DNA of 11,313 bases from CAYGSN01 sp964352675 (lineage in GTDB: Bacteria > Pseudomonadota > Alphaproteobacteria > Micavibrionales > Micavibrionaceae). A model generated the notes under the pieces. That model worked only from the letters and a program-made list of their open reading frames with translations. It was not told where the DNA came from and did no database searches. Of this stretch, positions 1 to 6,396 are shown piece by piece. The stretch spans positions 1-11,313 of the forward strand of contig CAYGSN010000043.1 in the NCBI GenBank assembly GCA_964352675.1, in the 5' to 3' direction. The translations under genes were made by a program, and so were the position numbers. How positions within the stretch are numbered: position 1 is the first letter of the stretch; every line of letters begins with the position of its first letter.

Positions 1-872
1 TTGATGGTGTGGATTTGAAGGTTGGTAACCATAAGCCTCAATTCGGCCTTCAAAACGTGACAAGCTCCAATAACATCCAACTTATTGAAAGGTCTGGCCC
101 TTCAAACGCCTTCACAAGAAGTGAGATCCTAGGCTTTGCTGCATCAAGTGGCGGCGATAATTGGTCACTATCAACAGGCGTTTTTGGTGAAGATCCAGGT
201 AATGACGATACAGGCAATGATGAGGATATCTCGCTTGATTTACGTGGCTCGGCGAATGTGCTTGGTTTGAGTAATGCCGAAACGGATAACGTCCTGCATG
301 TTGGCACAGGCCTTAGTCATCGTCGTCCTACTGATGCGCCGCGTTTCCGGGTTCGCACAACCGGAGATGGTCCACGCGCCATTGATACTGGCGCGATTGA
401 TGATGTTGATGATATTAATGTTTATAACCTAGAATTGGCTGGTGTATTTGGACCACTCAGCTTAAAAACTGAGTATTTTGAAACGAAGGTGAGCCGTGAT
501 AACGGCGCCTCAGATGCTGATTTTGATGGTTATTATATACAAGCGGGCTATTTCCTGACTGGCGAGAATCTTCCATACATAGGTAAGTCCGGCTCATTTG
601 GTCGTGTAAAGCCCAACAATCCTTTCAGCCTGAAAAATGGAGAATGGGGTGCTTGGGAAGTTGTTGCTCGTCACGAAAATCTTGACCTTAATGATGCTGC
701 TGCAGGTATCGCAGGCGGTGAACTTAAAAGCAATACGCTGGGTATTAACTGGCACCTAAGCAACCATGTTCGCATGATGGGAAATATAATTGATGTAAAC
801 ACAGATTCGAATGCTGTGGTCGCTGACGATGACCCAACAGTTTATAACTTGCGTACACAGTGGGATTTCTAG
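1..872 (+). CDS. Phosphate-selective-type outer-membrane porin (OprO/OprP family), 3' part only
   Basis: The reading frame is already open at the window edge (Asp-Gly codons precede the first possible GTG at 9), so the 5' end of this gene lies outside and about 290 C-terminal residues remain. The early stretch VGNHKPQFGLQNVTSSNNI followed by IERSGPSNAF matches the conserved region of the OprO/OprP family (VGxFKxPFGLExLTSS...ERSxPxAF). The rest shows alternating strand-like segments rich in Asn, Asp and Gly and a last-residue Phe (TQWDF*), the usual recognition signal for outer-membrane barrel assembly. Such porins form trimeric anion or phosphate channels in the outer membrane. Substrate specificity cannot be read here because the constriction-loop lysines are not identifiable. 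The stop is TAG. No clear hairpin terminator follows. Confidence 0.8.
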   Translation, partial: DGVDLKVGNHKPQFGLQNVTSSNNIQLIERSGPSNAFTRSEILGFAASSGGDNWSLSTGVFGEDPGNDDTGNDEDISLDLRGSANVLGLSNAETDNVLHVGTGLSHRRPTDAPRFRVRTTGDGPRAIDTGAIDDVDDINVYNLELAGVFGPLSLKTEYFETKVSRDNGASDADFDGYYIQAGYFLTGENLPYIGKSGSFGRVKPNNPFSLKNGEWGAWEVVARHENLDLNDAAAGIAGGELKSNTLGINWHLSNHVRMMGNIIDVNTDSNAVVADDDPTVYNLRTQWDF

Positions 873-896
873 AATAGCTTTTTGTGCACAACCAGT

Positions 897-1285
897 TTAC
901 GTTTTGTTATCTGTTGTAAAAAATTGATAATGGCTGAGGATTTTTTCCGATAACATGTTGCTTATAAGAAGATGCTCGGCAATGACATCGGTGTGCTCGT
1001 CCTGCTCAAATATCTCCATATCCGCAGAATTATATGCGCGTACAATAATCGGGATTATGCTGTTTATCTTGTGTATTGATTGAACAATTGAGCGCGCCGC
1101 ATCAGGATCCTCCAGTGTGATGGTAACGCAGAGCGCCTTATCGAGATGATCAGCTTTCCGTGTTGGTAGCTCTCTTCAGTCAACTCCAAAACTTCAAAAT
1201 ATTAGTCTCTTTTGCAAAGCGAGTAATTAGGGTCAATATCCGGCGTCAGGTCAAAGGCATGATCGCCCGTGCGCCCATAATGACA
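897..1285 (-). pseudogene. Decayed RCK_N (TrkA-N) domain of a KefB/KefC-type K+/H+ antiporter
   Basis: On the minus strand, pieces of one Rossmann-type RCK domain appear in order but in different frames. CHYGRTGDHAF (from 1285) resembles the Gly-rich nucleotide loop GYGRxGxxxA. DIDPNYSLCKRD fits the end of the second strand and stops at 1202. YFEVLELTEE fits the GDAxxPEVLExA segment. After a frame change near 1150-1160, RKADHLDKALCVTITLEDPD and IIPIIVRAYNSADMEIFEQD run to a TAA at 897-899, as in the ALVVTxDDPExA...PIIVRA core. The gene therefore has at least two frameshifts, an apparent small deletion, and no membrane part. KefB/KefC-like antiporters export K+ under nucleotide or thiol control, but this copy cannot function. 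The reading is by eye and the exact lesion points are uncertain. Confidence 0.55.
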
Positions 1286-1325
1286 GAAACGAGGCCAAGA
1301 GCAGCACCGCAAAGCAAAAGCCTGT

Positions 1326-1660
1326 TCATGATAATACCGTCCATTCCATGTGAACCTTGAGGCCTTTCGGCTGATTATCCAGAAGGCTAATTGTAATGTT
1401 ATGTGCACTCGCGATCCACTGCGCAATGGACAGCCCAAGGCCGCTGCCACTCTGGCCGGATTTATCGGCGCGCACGAAGCGCTCAAAGACACGTGCTTTA
1501 TCGTCGTCGCTAAGACCTGGGCCTGTATCGGCGATTTCAAGAATGCCGCTTGCCGATACGCACTTTATTATCATTCAATATCGCCGCCAATATCTTCGCA
1601 TTCGGTGCGCCGTGATGCCCGCCACACGCACCGCAATCCAACGCAGTGGCATAAGCGTTA
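1326..1660 (-). pseudogene. Remnant of a two-component sensor histidine kinase (ATP-binding end)
   Basis: The minus-strand frame 1574-1326 encodes the end of a HATPase_c domain. It has the G1 box (EIADTGPGLSDDD), an F-box (ARVFERFVRADK), the G2 box (SGSGLGLSIAQWI) and a final strand ending WTVLS*. The N-box, the phospho-accepting His (DHp domain) and the sensor are missing, and a stop lies immediately before the first Met. Just upstream in another frame, PLRWIAVRVAG (about 1620-1652) resembles the membrane/HAMP junction of such kinases, suggesting an internal deletion plus frameshift. The kinase stop overlaps an ATG (ATGA at 1326-1329) that opens a 27-codon frame, MNRLLLCGAALGLVSVIMGA..., ending at 1246. 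That frame may be the start of a following gene now fused to the antiporter debris. Confidence 0.65.
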
Positions 1661-1689
1661 GTATGAAAACTATCCGAATATGAAATTTC

Positions 1690-1728
1690 TTGACTTTCGA
1701 GCGATTTTATAGGAATATATTCATCGCA
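1690..1728 (+). promoter_or_regulatory. Possible promoter and leader hairpin of the dual-OB/DUF488/alkB operon
   Basis: TTGACT at 1690-1695 matches a -35 box well. Candidate -10 elements are poor: GAATAT with a 17-bp spacer, or TATATT at 1716-1721 with a 20-bp spacer. The same stretch contains a nested dyad: GCGAT (1701-1705) pairs with ATCGC (1723-1727), and TATA (1708-1711) pairs with TATA (1716-1719) around GGAA. A terminator-like hairpin follows directly, so this may be a structured 5' leader rather than only a promoter. Confidence 0.3.
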
Positions 1729-1730
1729 AC

Positions 1731-1762
1731 GCGCCAGAAGTGTATCTTCTCGGCGCTTTTTT
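1731..1762 (+). terminator. Intrinsic terminator or leader attenuator before the dual-OB gene
   Basis: GCGCCAGAAG (1731-1740) pairs with CTTCT-C-GGCGC (1746-1756), giving a ten-pair stem with one bulged C around the loop TGTAT. Six T residues follow at once (1757-1762). This is a textbook plus-strand intrinsic terminator. No intact plus-strand gene ends nearby: the porin stops about 860 bp upstream. The next gene's ribosome site is only about 20 bp further on. It is therefore either the orphan terminator of a lost gene or small RNA, or a regulated attenuator in the operon leader. Confidence 0.7.
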
Positions 1763-1793
1763 ATTTTCCATCAAAAATTTCAGGAGCTTTGCC

Positions 1794-2498
1794 ATGTCTC
1801 GTTTTCCGCGAAACGGCGTCGATGATGACGCCTATCAGATCAATGTGATCACATCCGATATAACCTATATGAAAGATACGTACTGTGTCGCAGGCTGGTC
1901 GCCCTCCACAGGCCAAATGAAACGCTTGATGATTAATGGAAATCATTGGAGCGATAAGGATTTAAAGAAGATCGGCAAATATGCATCCCTCAACGTGAGT
2001 GTCATCCCCAAAGAAGGTGCCCGCGATTATCCGCATAAAACGGAAGACACGAATATTGACGATAATTTTAAAGTTGTTCGCCATTATGAGAATCCAGAAA
2101 TTCTTGCAAAAGATCTGCGCCCGGCGACATCTGCAAACATTCAAAAGGCCTTTGATGGCAACCTGAAAGAACAATCATATGTTCCGTTCAAAACAGAATG
2201 TCCCTCCCTCGGCGGCGTTATTCTGCCCGCTAAAAATGTGCGATTTTCTAAAAAGGATGGAAAGTTGCGCGTTAACCTGCTGGATAACGATAAAACGGAA
2301 TATGATGTGCGCGTGACATGCAAATATCTGCGTGACGTGCTGGATCCTATGTCCGCTAAAGAATTTGGAGAATTTAAAGCAGACATGGAAAATAGCGATA
2401 AGAAGGCGCATGTTCGCGTTGGGCTGGCTAAGCCTTACGTTTATAAAGACAGTAATTGTTATTTAATGTGTAACGGCGTATTTTTCTATGATGAGTAA
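1794..2498 (+). CDS. Probable dual OB-fold domain protein, first gene of a DUF488/AlkB operon
   Basis: The protein has 234 residues from ATG 1794, chosen because AGGAG (1782-1786) sits seven bases upstream. An 18-codon upstream extension would run through the terminator stem and is unlikely. No signal peptide or membrane helix is visible. The beta-rich sequence splits into two halves: VAGWSPSTGQMKRLMINGNH to about residue 80, and PSLGGVILPAKNVRFSKKDG to the C-terminus, which ends LAKPYVYKDSNCYLMCNGVF. I associate this with the 'dual OB-containing' family found beside DUF488 genes, but that is recognition of overall shape and context, not of a diagnostic motif. OB folds usually bind nucleic acid. 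Its last 11 bases overlap the next gene, so the two are probably translationally coupled. Biochemical function is unknown. Confidence 0.6.
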   Translation: MSRFPRNGVDDDAYQINVITSDITYMKDTYCVAGWSPSTGQMKRLMINGNHWSDKDLKKIGKYASLNVSVIPKEGARDYPHKTEDTNIDDNFKVVRHYENPEILAKDLRPATSANIQKAFDGNLKEQSYVPFKTECPSLGGVILPAKNVRFSKKDGKLRVNLLDNDKTEYDVRVTCKYLRDVLDPMSAKEFGEFKADMENSDKKAHVRVGLAKPYVYKDSNCYLMCNGVFFYDE

Positions 2499-2940
2499 TA
2501 AAATCAAGATGTTCACCATCGGCTTTACAGGCTCCAGCGCAGAAGATTTCTTTGAGCGGCTGCGCGGCGCGGGCGTGAAGAAGGTGATTGATACGCGCCT
2601 GTGGGCGAGTTCGCAGCTGGCAGGGTTTGCCAAGAAAAAAGATCTGCCATATTTCCTGAAAGAAATTGCCAGTATTGATTACGAATACCGCAAAGAGCTG
2701 GCACCCAGCGACGATATCTTAAAACCGTTTAAGAACAATAAAATAAGCTGGGACGAATACGAAGTTCAGTATATTGATCTCATTCATCATCGGAATATTG
2801 CCAATGTTCTGTCACCTGGGGAAGTTGATCAGGCGTGTTTTCTGTGCGCTTGCAAAACAGAGCATCAATGCCACCGCCGCCTGCTGGCTGAATATCTCCA
2901 ACGCGAGTGGAAACAGCCTGTAGAGATCGTGCATTTATGA
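2488..2940 (+). CDS. DUF488 family protein with a Cys/His motif
   Basis: This 150-residue soluble protein belongs to the DUF488 family. It starts with the typical strand MFTIGFTGSSAEDFFERL, continues with VKKVIDTRLWASSQLAGFAK, and ends with the family's C-terminal motif CACKTEHQCHRRLLAEYL, where Cys, Glu and Cys-His-Arg could bind metal or be catalytic. ATG codons at 2488 and 2491 lie inside the end of the upstream gene. There is no independent Shine-Dalgarno, so translation is probably coupled, and the choice between the two starts is open. The stop overlaps the next start as ATGA (2937-2940). The function of DUF488 proteins is not established. The grouping with an AlkB dioxygenase hints at nucleic-acid damage or modification. 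Confidence 0.85.
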   Translation: MMSNKIKMFTIGFTGSSAEDFFERLRGAGVKKVIDTRLWASSQLAGFAKKKDLPYFLKEIASIDYEYRKELAPSDDILKPFKNNKISWDEYEVQYIDLIHHRNIANVLSPGEVDQACFLCACKTEHQCHRRLLAEYLQREWKQPVEIVHL

Positions 2941-3515
2941 CGGGTCTATTATTCGATATGCCTGCACCAGCCGCACCGGATATTCTCGGCCTTCAGTATC
3001 TGCCGGATTTTATCACAGCAGACGAAGAACGGACACTGATTGAAGTTTTAGATCAGCAGCCCTGGCTCAACGATCTCAAACGCCGAGTATAGCATTACGG
3101 TTACAAATATGATTACAAAGCGCGAGCGGTGACGACTGACTCTTATCTCGGCCCATTACCGAATTGGCTTATGCCGGTCACGCAAAAACTTCCCTTCAAA
3201 CCCGATCAAGCCATTGTGAACGAATACCAACCCGGACAGGGCATTTCCGCGCATATCGATTGCGTGCCGTGTTTCAGTGATACCATCGTCAGCCTAAGCC
3301 TTGGTTCGGGTACGGTCATGCAGTTCACAAACGGACAAGAAAAATACGACCTCTATCTCAAGCCGCGCAGCTTGATTATCCTCTCCGGCCCGGCCCGGTA
3401 TAAATGGACACATGCCATCCCCGCAAGAAAATCTGATGTGGTGGACGGCTTTAAAATTGAGCGCGAACGGCATGTTTCTCTGACGTTTCGAACGGTTATC
3501 TTGAATTCACCATAA
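2937..3515 (+). pseudogene. alkB: AlkB-family 2-oxoglutarate/Fe(II) dioxygenase interrupted by an amber codon
   Basis: This would be a 192-residue AlkB-like enzyme, which oxidatively demethylates damaged bases in DNA or RNA. Codon 52 is TAG (3090-3092) where relatives carry Gln: the frame reads LKRRV*HYGYKYDYKAR and is otherwise continuous. Downstream the core is preserved: NEYQPGQGISAHID with iron ligands His106 and Asp108, the third ligand His159 in YKWTHAIPAR, and a C-terminal HVSLTFRTV with Arg185. In the usual RxSLTFR motif the first Arg also binds 2-oxoglutarate. Here that place is His179, a possible second lesion. The start overlaps the DUF488 stop. Unless the amber codon is a sequencing error or is suppressed, only a 51-residue N-terminal peptide is made. 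Confidence 0.85.
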
Positions 3516-3936
3516 GCGATAAGCACCCTTCCAAAGCATTAAATCCGCCGACGAAAAACATACAGCCATTACTGTAAAAGACATCTTTTTGAAGTCTTTC
3601 TTTCTCTGGGTCAGGAGCAGACATGATCAGCATGGCTGTTGGATGCGCAAATTTTGAAAGCATTTTATAAGAAAGCCGAAAATGATCTCCTATCCGCGAA
3701 ACTTCATCAAGCGCATCAATGATTAATACTTTTTGAGCAACTATACTGCTATGAACAAATATACTTGCCCGCTCACGTGCCACCTTATGGTGTTCACTAA
3801 AAAAGTCTAACAAATCAGTTTTCCCAGCTCCTGGCTCCGCAAGAACTACAAACACTCCATTTTCATGAAGTAATTCAGAATCTTGTATGATTTGTTCGCC
3901 GCTATGCAGCTTCCTATTAATATAAAAGTCAGACAT
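3496..3936 (-). pseudogene. Truncated P-loop (NACHT/STAND-like) NTPase
   Basis: The 146 residues begin MSDFYINRKLHSGEQIIQ and contain a Walker A motif (LAEPGAGKTDLL, about residues 32-43) and a Walker B motif (KVLIIDALDEVSR, about 69-81) with the paired acidic residues typical of NACHT-type NTPases. Only about 25 residues separate the two motifs, shorter than usual, so an internal deletion is likely. The frame ends at 3496 inside the antisense of the alkB 3' end. The remaining NTPase, winged-helix and sensor or effector parts of such proteins (often above 800 residues) are absent. Large STAND NTPases of this kind are frequent in antiphage loci. This copy looks like a relic. No convincing ribosome site precedes the ATG. 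The DNA is more AT-rich than the adjoining alkB operon. Confidence 0.6.
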
Positions 3937-4065
3937 GGGCTCATAATACTTTAGAAAGCAATAACATAACAGAAATTAGAGCTTATTTAGTGCTATCTAG
4001 TTTATACCCATGCACTATTTTGCATTACATGTCGGTATACACACGGTAAACACAAGACTTTTCAG

Positions 4066-4093
4066 ATAAAACAAAACCGCCAAAAACGGCGGT
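4066..4093 (-). terminator. Intrinsic terminator, probably the original terminator of the tRNA gene
   Basis: Read on the minus strand, ACCGCC and GGCGGT form a six-pair stem around GTTTTT, followed by TTTTGTTTTAT. It lies 13 bases beyond the duplicated tRNA 3' end at 4104-4124. This is the spacing and strand expected for the tRNA's own terminator, now separated from the tRNA body by the island. It could also end nsrR transcription. Confidence 0.7.
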
Positions 4094-4103
4094 CTGCTTG
4101 AAA

Positions 4104-4124
4104 AATTGGTTGCGGGAGTAGGAT
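4104..4124. repeat. Left attachment repeat (displaced tRNA 3' end)
   Basis: This 21-bp direct repeat is identical to 11260-11280. It contains the tRNA CCA end (TGG at 4107-4109 on the plus strand) and the 3' acceptor and T-arm portion, but no tRNA body. It marks where the original gene end was pushed away by the insertion. Confidence 0.88.
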
Positions 4125-4209
4125 CACCCTCAAAACACCGCTAACTTACTGTTAAATAATAAAAGTTATTCCATCATTCAAAAGAATGTGTACCAGTTGT
4201 GTGTATCAG
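4125..4209. repeat. Left end of the island: terminal inverted repeat and paired arm-type motifs
   Basis: CACCCT (4125-4130) abuts the attachment repeat and is the inverse of AGGGTG at the right end. TGTTAAATAATA (4150-4161) is the exact inverse of 11216-11227. TGTGTACCAG (4187-4196) and TGTGTATCAG (4200-4209) are direct copies exactly 13 bp apart, the same spacing as the pair at the right end. Together they look like recombinase or accessory-protein binding sites. Confidence 0.6.
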
Positions 4210-4295
4210 ATTAAGAGCGTGACTCCAACAATATAATTGGACTGAGGATGGATGAGCTTAATGTAATGGGATAGGCGCATGATTATAAAAAATCA

Positions 4296-4697
4296 CTATG
4301 CCATCGCAATGTCGTCTAAGGTGTATTTATTCATTGTTTCTATGAAATTTTGTGTAGCTTCAAACAGATAATGTTTCAACTGGCATGATCCTGTAATCCG
4401 ACAGGTATTGGTCTTGGCGTCAAAGCATTCGACTATATTCATGTTTGGCTCCAGTTGCGAAATGAGATCTCCTAGCCGTAGGGTCTCTGTTCCTTTAGAA
4501 ATTTGGACCCCGCCGCCTTTGCCTTTAGTTGTCTCGATATACCCTAGCTGTGATAGGCGGTGCACGACTTTCACCAAATGATTGTACGAAATACCATAGT
4601 GTTCGGATATTTCTTTGACGCTGGACATCTCTTTCGGACGAGCCGCAAGATACATTAATGTGCGCAAAGCGTAATCTGTAAACGAAGTAAGTTGCAT
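4296..4697 (-). CDS. nsrR: NsrR-type nitric-oxide-sensing Rrf2 repressor
   Basis: This 133-residue Rrf2-family regulator begins MQLTSFTDYALRTLMYLA, the NsrR signature including Asp8. A winged helix-turn-helix follows (SVKEISEHYGISYNHLVKVV, then GYIETTKGKGGGVQI). Three cysteines, Cys91, Cys99 and Cys105 in VECFDAKTNTCRITGSC, are placed to hold an Fe-S cluster. In known NsrR proteins nitric oxide destroys or nitrosylates this cluster and lifts repression. The C-terminus (NKYTLDDIA) is also typical. It is transcribed away from hmp, and the palindrome between them is the likely operator for both genes. There is no Shine-Dalgarno before the ATG, but a TATAGT box lies only seven bases upstream, so the message may be leaderless. 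Length is normal for the family. Confidence 0.9.
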   Translation of the reverse strand: MQLTSFTDYALRTLMYLAARPKEMSSVKEISEHYGISYNHLVKVVHRLSQLGYIETTKGKGGGVQISKGTETLRLGDLISQLEPNMNIVECFDAKTNTCRITGSCQLKHYLFEATQNFIETMNKYTLDDIAMA

Positions 4698-4738
4698 ATT
4701 TTTACTATAAAGCAGGGTTGCAAAAGGGCCATAACAAT

Positions 4739-4767
4739 CTTAATGTATATTCGAAATGCATATTAAG
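4739..4767. promoter_or_regulatory. Palindromic NsrR-box-like operator of nsrR and hmp
   Basis: A 29-bp near-palindrome runs from CTTAATGTATAT (4739-4750) to ATGCATATTAAG (4756-4767), with TTCGA-type sequence at the centre. It contains ATGTAT and ATGCAT cores similar to the published NsrR consensus half-site AAGATGYATTT. It ends just before the hmp ribosome site (AAGGA, 4769-4773), so bound repressor would block transcription of hmp. Confidence 0.7.
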
Positions 4768-4780
4768 AAAGGATGTTCCT

Positions 4781-6013
4781 ATGCTCAGCCAACAAACCAT
4801 CGATATTGTTAAATCCACAGCCCCCATTTTACAGGAGCACGGAGAAACCCTCACCAAGCATTTTTACAAGCGCATGTTCTCTCATAACCCTGAGGTTGCG
4901 CCTTATTTTAATCCAGCCAATCAAGCGGAAGGCACCCAACAAAGAGCGTTAGCCGGGGCCATCTGCGCTTATGCCGCGAATATAGACAATCTGGAAGTTT
5001 TAGGCGGCGCAGTGGAATTGATCGCGCATAAACATGCCTCCCTCATGATCAAGCCCGAACATTATCCGATTGTTGGAGAAAACCTGCTGGCTTCTATTCG
5101 TGAAGTTTTGGGTGAAGGCGCAACGGATGATGTAATCAATGCATGGGGTGAGGCTTACGGCTTTCTAGCTGATATTCTGACTGGTCGAGAAAAGCAAATA
5201 TATGATGACAATGCCGAAAAACCCGGTGGCTGGGAGGATTTCAGAAATTTCAAAGTAGAGAAAAAAGAGAAAGAAAGCAGCGTCATCACGTCCTTTTACC
5301 TGAAACCCGAAGATGGCGGTGCATTGCCGGATTATCTGCCCGGGCAATATATAACCGTGCGTATGCCCACGCCGGATGGTTCAACGACGATGCGCAATTA
5401 CAGCCTGTCCGATAAGCCGGGGCAGGACTATTTCCGTATCAGTGTTAAGCGCGAAACCGGGCCAAAGGCGGATACGCCAAAGGGCTATGTGTCTAATAAA
5501 CTACATGATGATACCGAAGCTGATGATGTGATTGAGATTGGCCCGCCGTGCGGCGAGTTCTTCTTAAACCCCAACGACCGTCATGAACGTCCACTGGTTC
5601 TGCTCGCAGCAGGTGTCGGTATTACACCGATATTGAGCATCATGAAGTCGGCCATTGAGGCTATGCCAGAGCGTGAAATCATATTTGTTCATGGCTGCTT
5701 AAATGAAGATGTCCAGCCATTTAAAAATACGATTGACGGTCTATCGGCAAAGCATCCAAAGCTGAAAATCCATTACCGCTACAGTGATCCTGAAACAGAA
5801 AGTGTAAAACGCGAAGGGGATTGCTCAACCGGATTTGTTGATGCAGAGCTAATTGAAAGCCTCGTACCAGACCGCCATGCTGATTATTACTTCTGTGGCC
5901 CCAAGCCATTCATGGTCAATATTTACCAAGACCTTTTGAAATGGGGCATACCCGGTAATCAGGTTCACTTTGAGTTTTTCGGACCTAAGGAGGAACTGCA
6001 AGCAGCCGCGTAA
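4781..6013 (+). CDS. hmp: Flavohemoprotein, nitric oxide dioxygenase
   Basis: This cytoplasmic enzyme converts NO plus O2 to nitrate using NAD(P)H, FAD and haem. The ATG at 4781 is chosen because AAGGA lies seven bases upstream and MLSQQTIDIVKSTAPIL aligns with the N-terminus of Hmp. The 410 residues are slightly longer than the roughly 396-403 usual. The globin domain (1-about 140) keeps Tyr29, Gln53, the proximal haem ligand His85 (AHKHASLMIKPEHY), Tyr95 and Glu137. The FAD domain has RNYSLSDKPG (205-214). The NAD domain has AAGVGITPILSIM (276-288), FCGPKPFM (371-378) and the C-terminal FEFFGP. All key residues are present, so it should be active. It is divergent from nsrR and shares its operator. 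A DUF488 gene follows after 13 bases, probably in the same transcript. Confidence 0.96.
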   Translation: MLSQQTIDIVKSTAPILQEHGETLTKHFYKRMFSHNPEVAPYFNPANQAEGTQQRALAGAICAYAANIDNLEVLGGAVELIAHKHASLMIKPEHYPIVGENLLASIREVLGEGATDDVINAWGEAYGFLADILTGREKQIYDDNAEKPGGWEDFRNFKVEKKEKESSVITSFYLKPEDGGALPDYLPGQYITVRMPTPDGSTTMRNYSLSDKPGQDYFRISVKRETGPKADTPKGYVSNKLHDDTEADDVIEIGPPCGEFFLNPNDRHERPLVLLAAGVGITPILSIMKSAIEAMPEREIIFVHGCLNEDVQPFKNTIDGLSAKHPKLKIHYRYSDPETESVKREGDCSTGFVDAELIESLVPDRHADYYFCGPKPFMVNIYQDLLKWGIPGNQVHFEFFGPKEELQAAA

Positions 6014-6026
6014 TGTTAGTCTGATC

Positions 6027-6374
6027 ATGAATATCAAATTGCATCGCATTTATAACGATGACATGCCGCAGGGCTATCATGCTCTTGTTGATCGCCTATG
6101 GCCGCGCGGTATTTCTAAAGAGAAAGTTGATCTGGATGGACACTGGAAAGATTTAGCTCCTAGCGGTGATATCCGTAAATGGTTTGACCATGATCCAGAT
6201 AAATGGGCGGAGTTTAGAAAGAAATATATGAGAGAGCTAAGCGAGAATAAGGACAAAGCGAAAGACTACCTGAAAGAGGTGAACCAGAAAAACCTGGTGC
6301 TTCTATACGGCGCAAAGGATAAAGACCATACTCATGCTCTTGTTTTAAAAGAATATCTAGAAAAACTGGACTGA
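6027..6374 (+). CDS. DUF488 family protein, YeaO type
   Basis: The protein has 115 residues. The motif HALVDRLWPRGISKEKVDLD near the N-terminus and WFDHDPDKWAEFRKKYMREL mark the YeaO-like DUF488 subfamily. The C-terminus, KNLVLLYGAKDKDHTHALVL, also fits. Unlike the DUF488 protein at 2488-2940 it has no cysteines, so the two are distant paralogues and not a duplication. ATG 6027 is used because the family N-terminus (MNIKLHRIYN) begins there. An in-frame extension would overlap hmp. The ribosome site is weak, consistent with reading through from hmp 13 bases upstream. YeaO-like genes are often seen near stress and NO-response genes, but the molecular function is unknown. The NsrR operator presumably controls it through hmp. 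Confidence 0.88.
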   Translation: MNIKLHRIYNDDMPQGYHALVDRLWPRGISKEKVDLDGHWKDLAPSGDIRKWFDHDPDKWAEFRKKYMRELSENKDKAKDYLKEVNQKNLVLLYGAKDKDHTHALVLKEYLEKLD

Positions 6375-6381
6375 AGATTTA

Positions 6382-6390
6382 TGCTATAAT
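6382..6390 (+). promoter_or_regulatory. Extended -10 promoter for the small ORF
   Basis: TGCTATAAT is a perfect extended -10 element (TGnTATAAT). No good -35 is visible, as is common for this class. Transcription would begin about seven bases on, at or next to the GTG at 6397, suggesting a leaderless message. Confidence 0.5.
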
Positions 6391-6396
6391 CTGACT

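Larger units (their letters stand above)
3937..4295. other. Gene-free interval spanning the left island junction
   Basis: Positions 3937-4065 show no gene and no feature I can support. A tRNA-type terminator lies at 4066-4093 and the left attachment repeat at 4104-4124. From 4125 the sequence belongs to the island end, with terminal repeats and paired integrase-type motifs to 4209. Positions 4210-4295 are non-coding DNA downstream of nsrR. Confidence 0.6.

Noticed and set aside
1246..1329. A 27-codon minus-strand frame MNRLLLCGAALGLVSVIMGA resembling the N-terminus of DUF423-type membrane proteins, overlapping the kinase stop as ATGA.
   Set aside because: It ends after 27 codons, and the same DNA in another frame continues the RCK nucleotide loop (YGRTGD). 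I mention it inside the kinase remnant but do not annotate it as a gene.
3090..3092. Recoding of TAG (for example by pyrrolysine or selenocysteine-like insertion) in alkB.
   Set aside because: The porin, nsrR and integrase-relic frames end in TAG as an ordinary stop, the expected residue is Gln, and nothing like a recoding element is visible.
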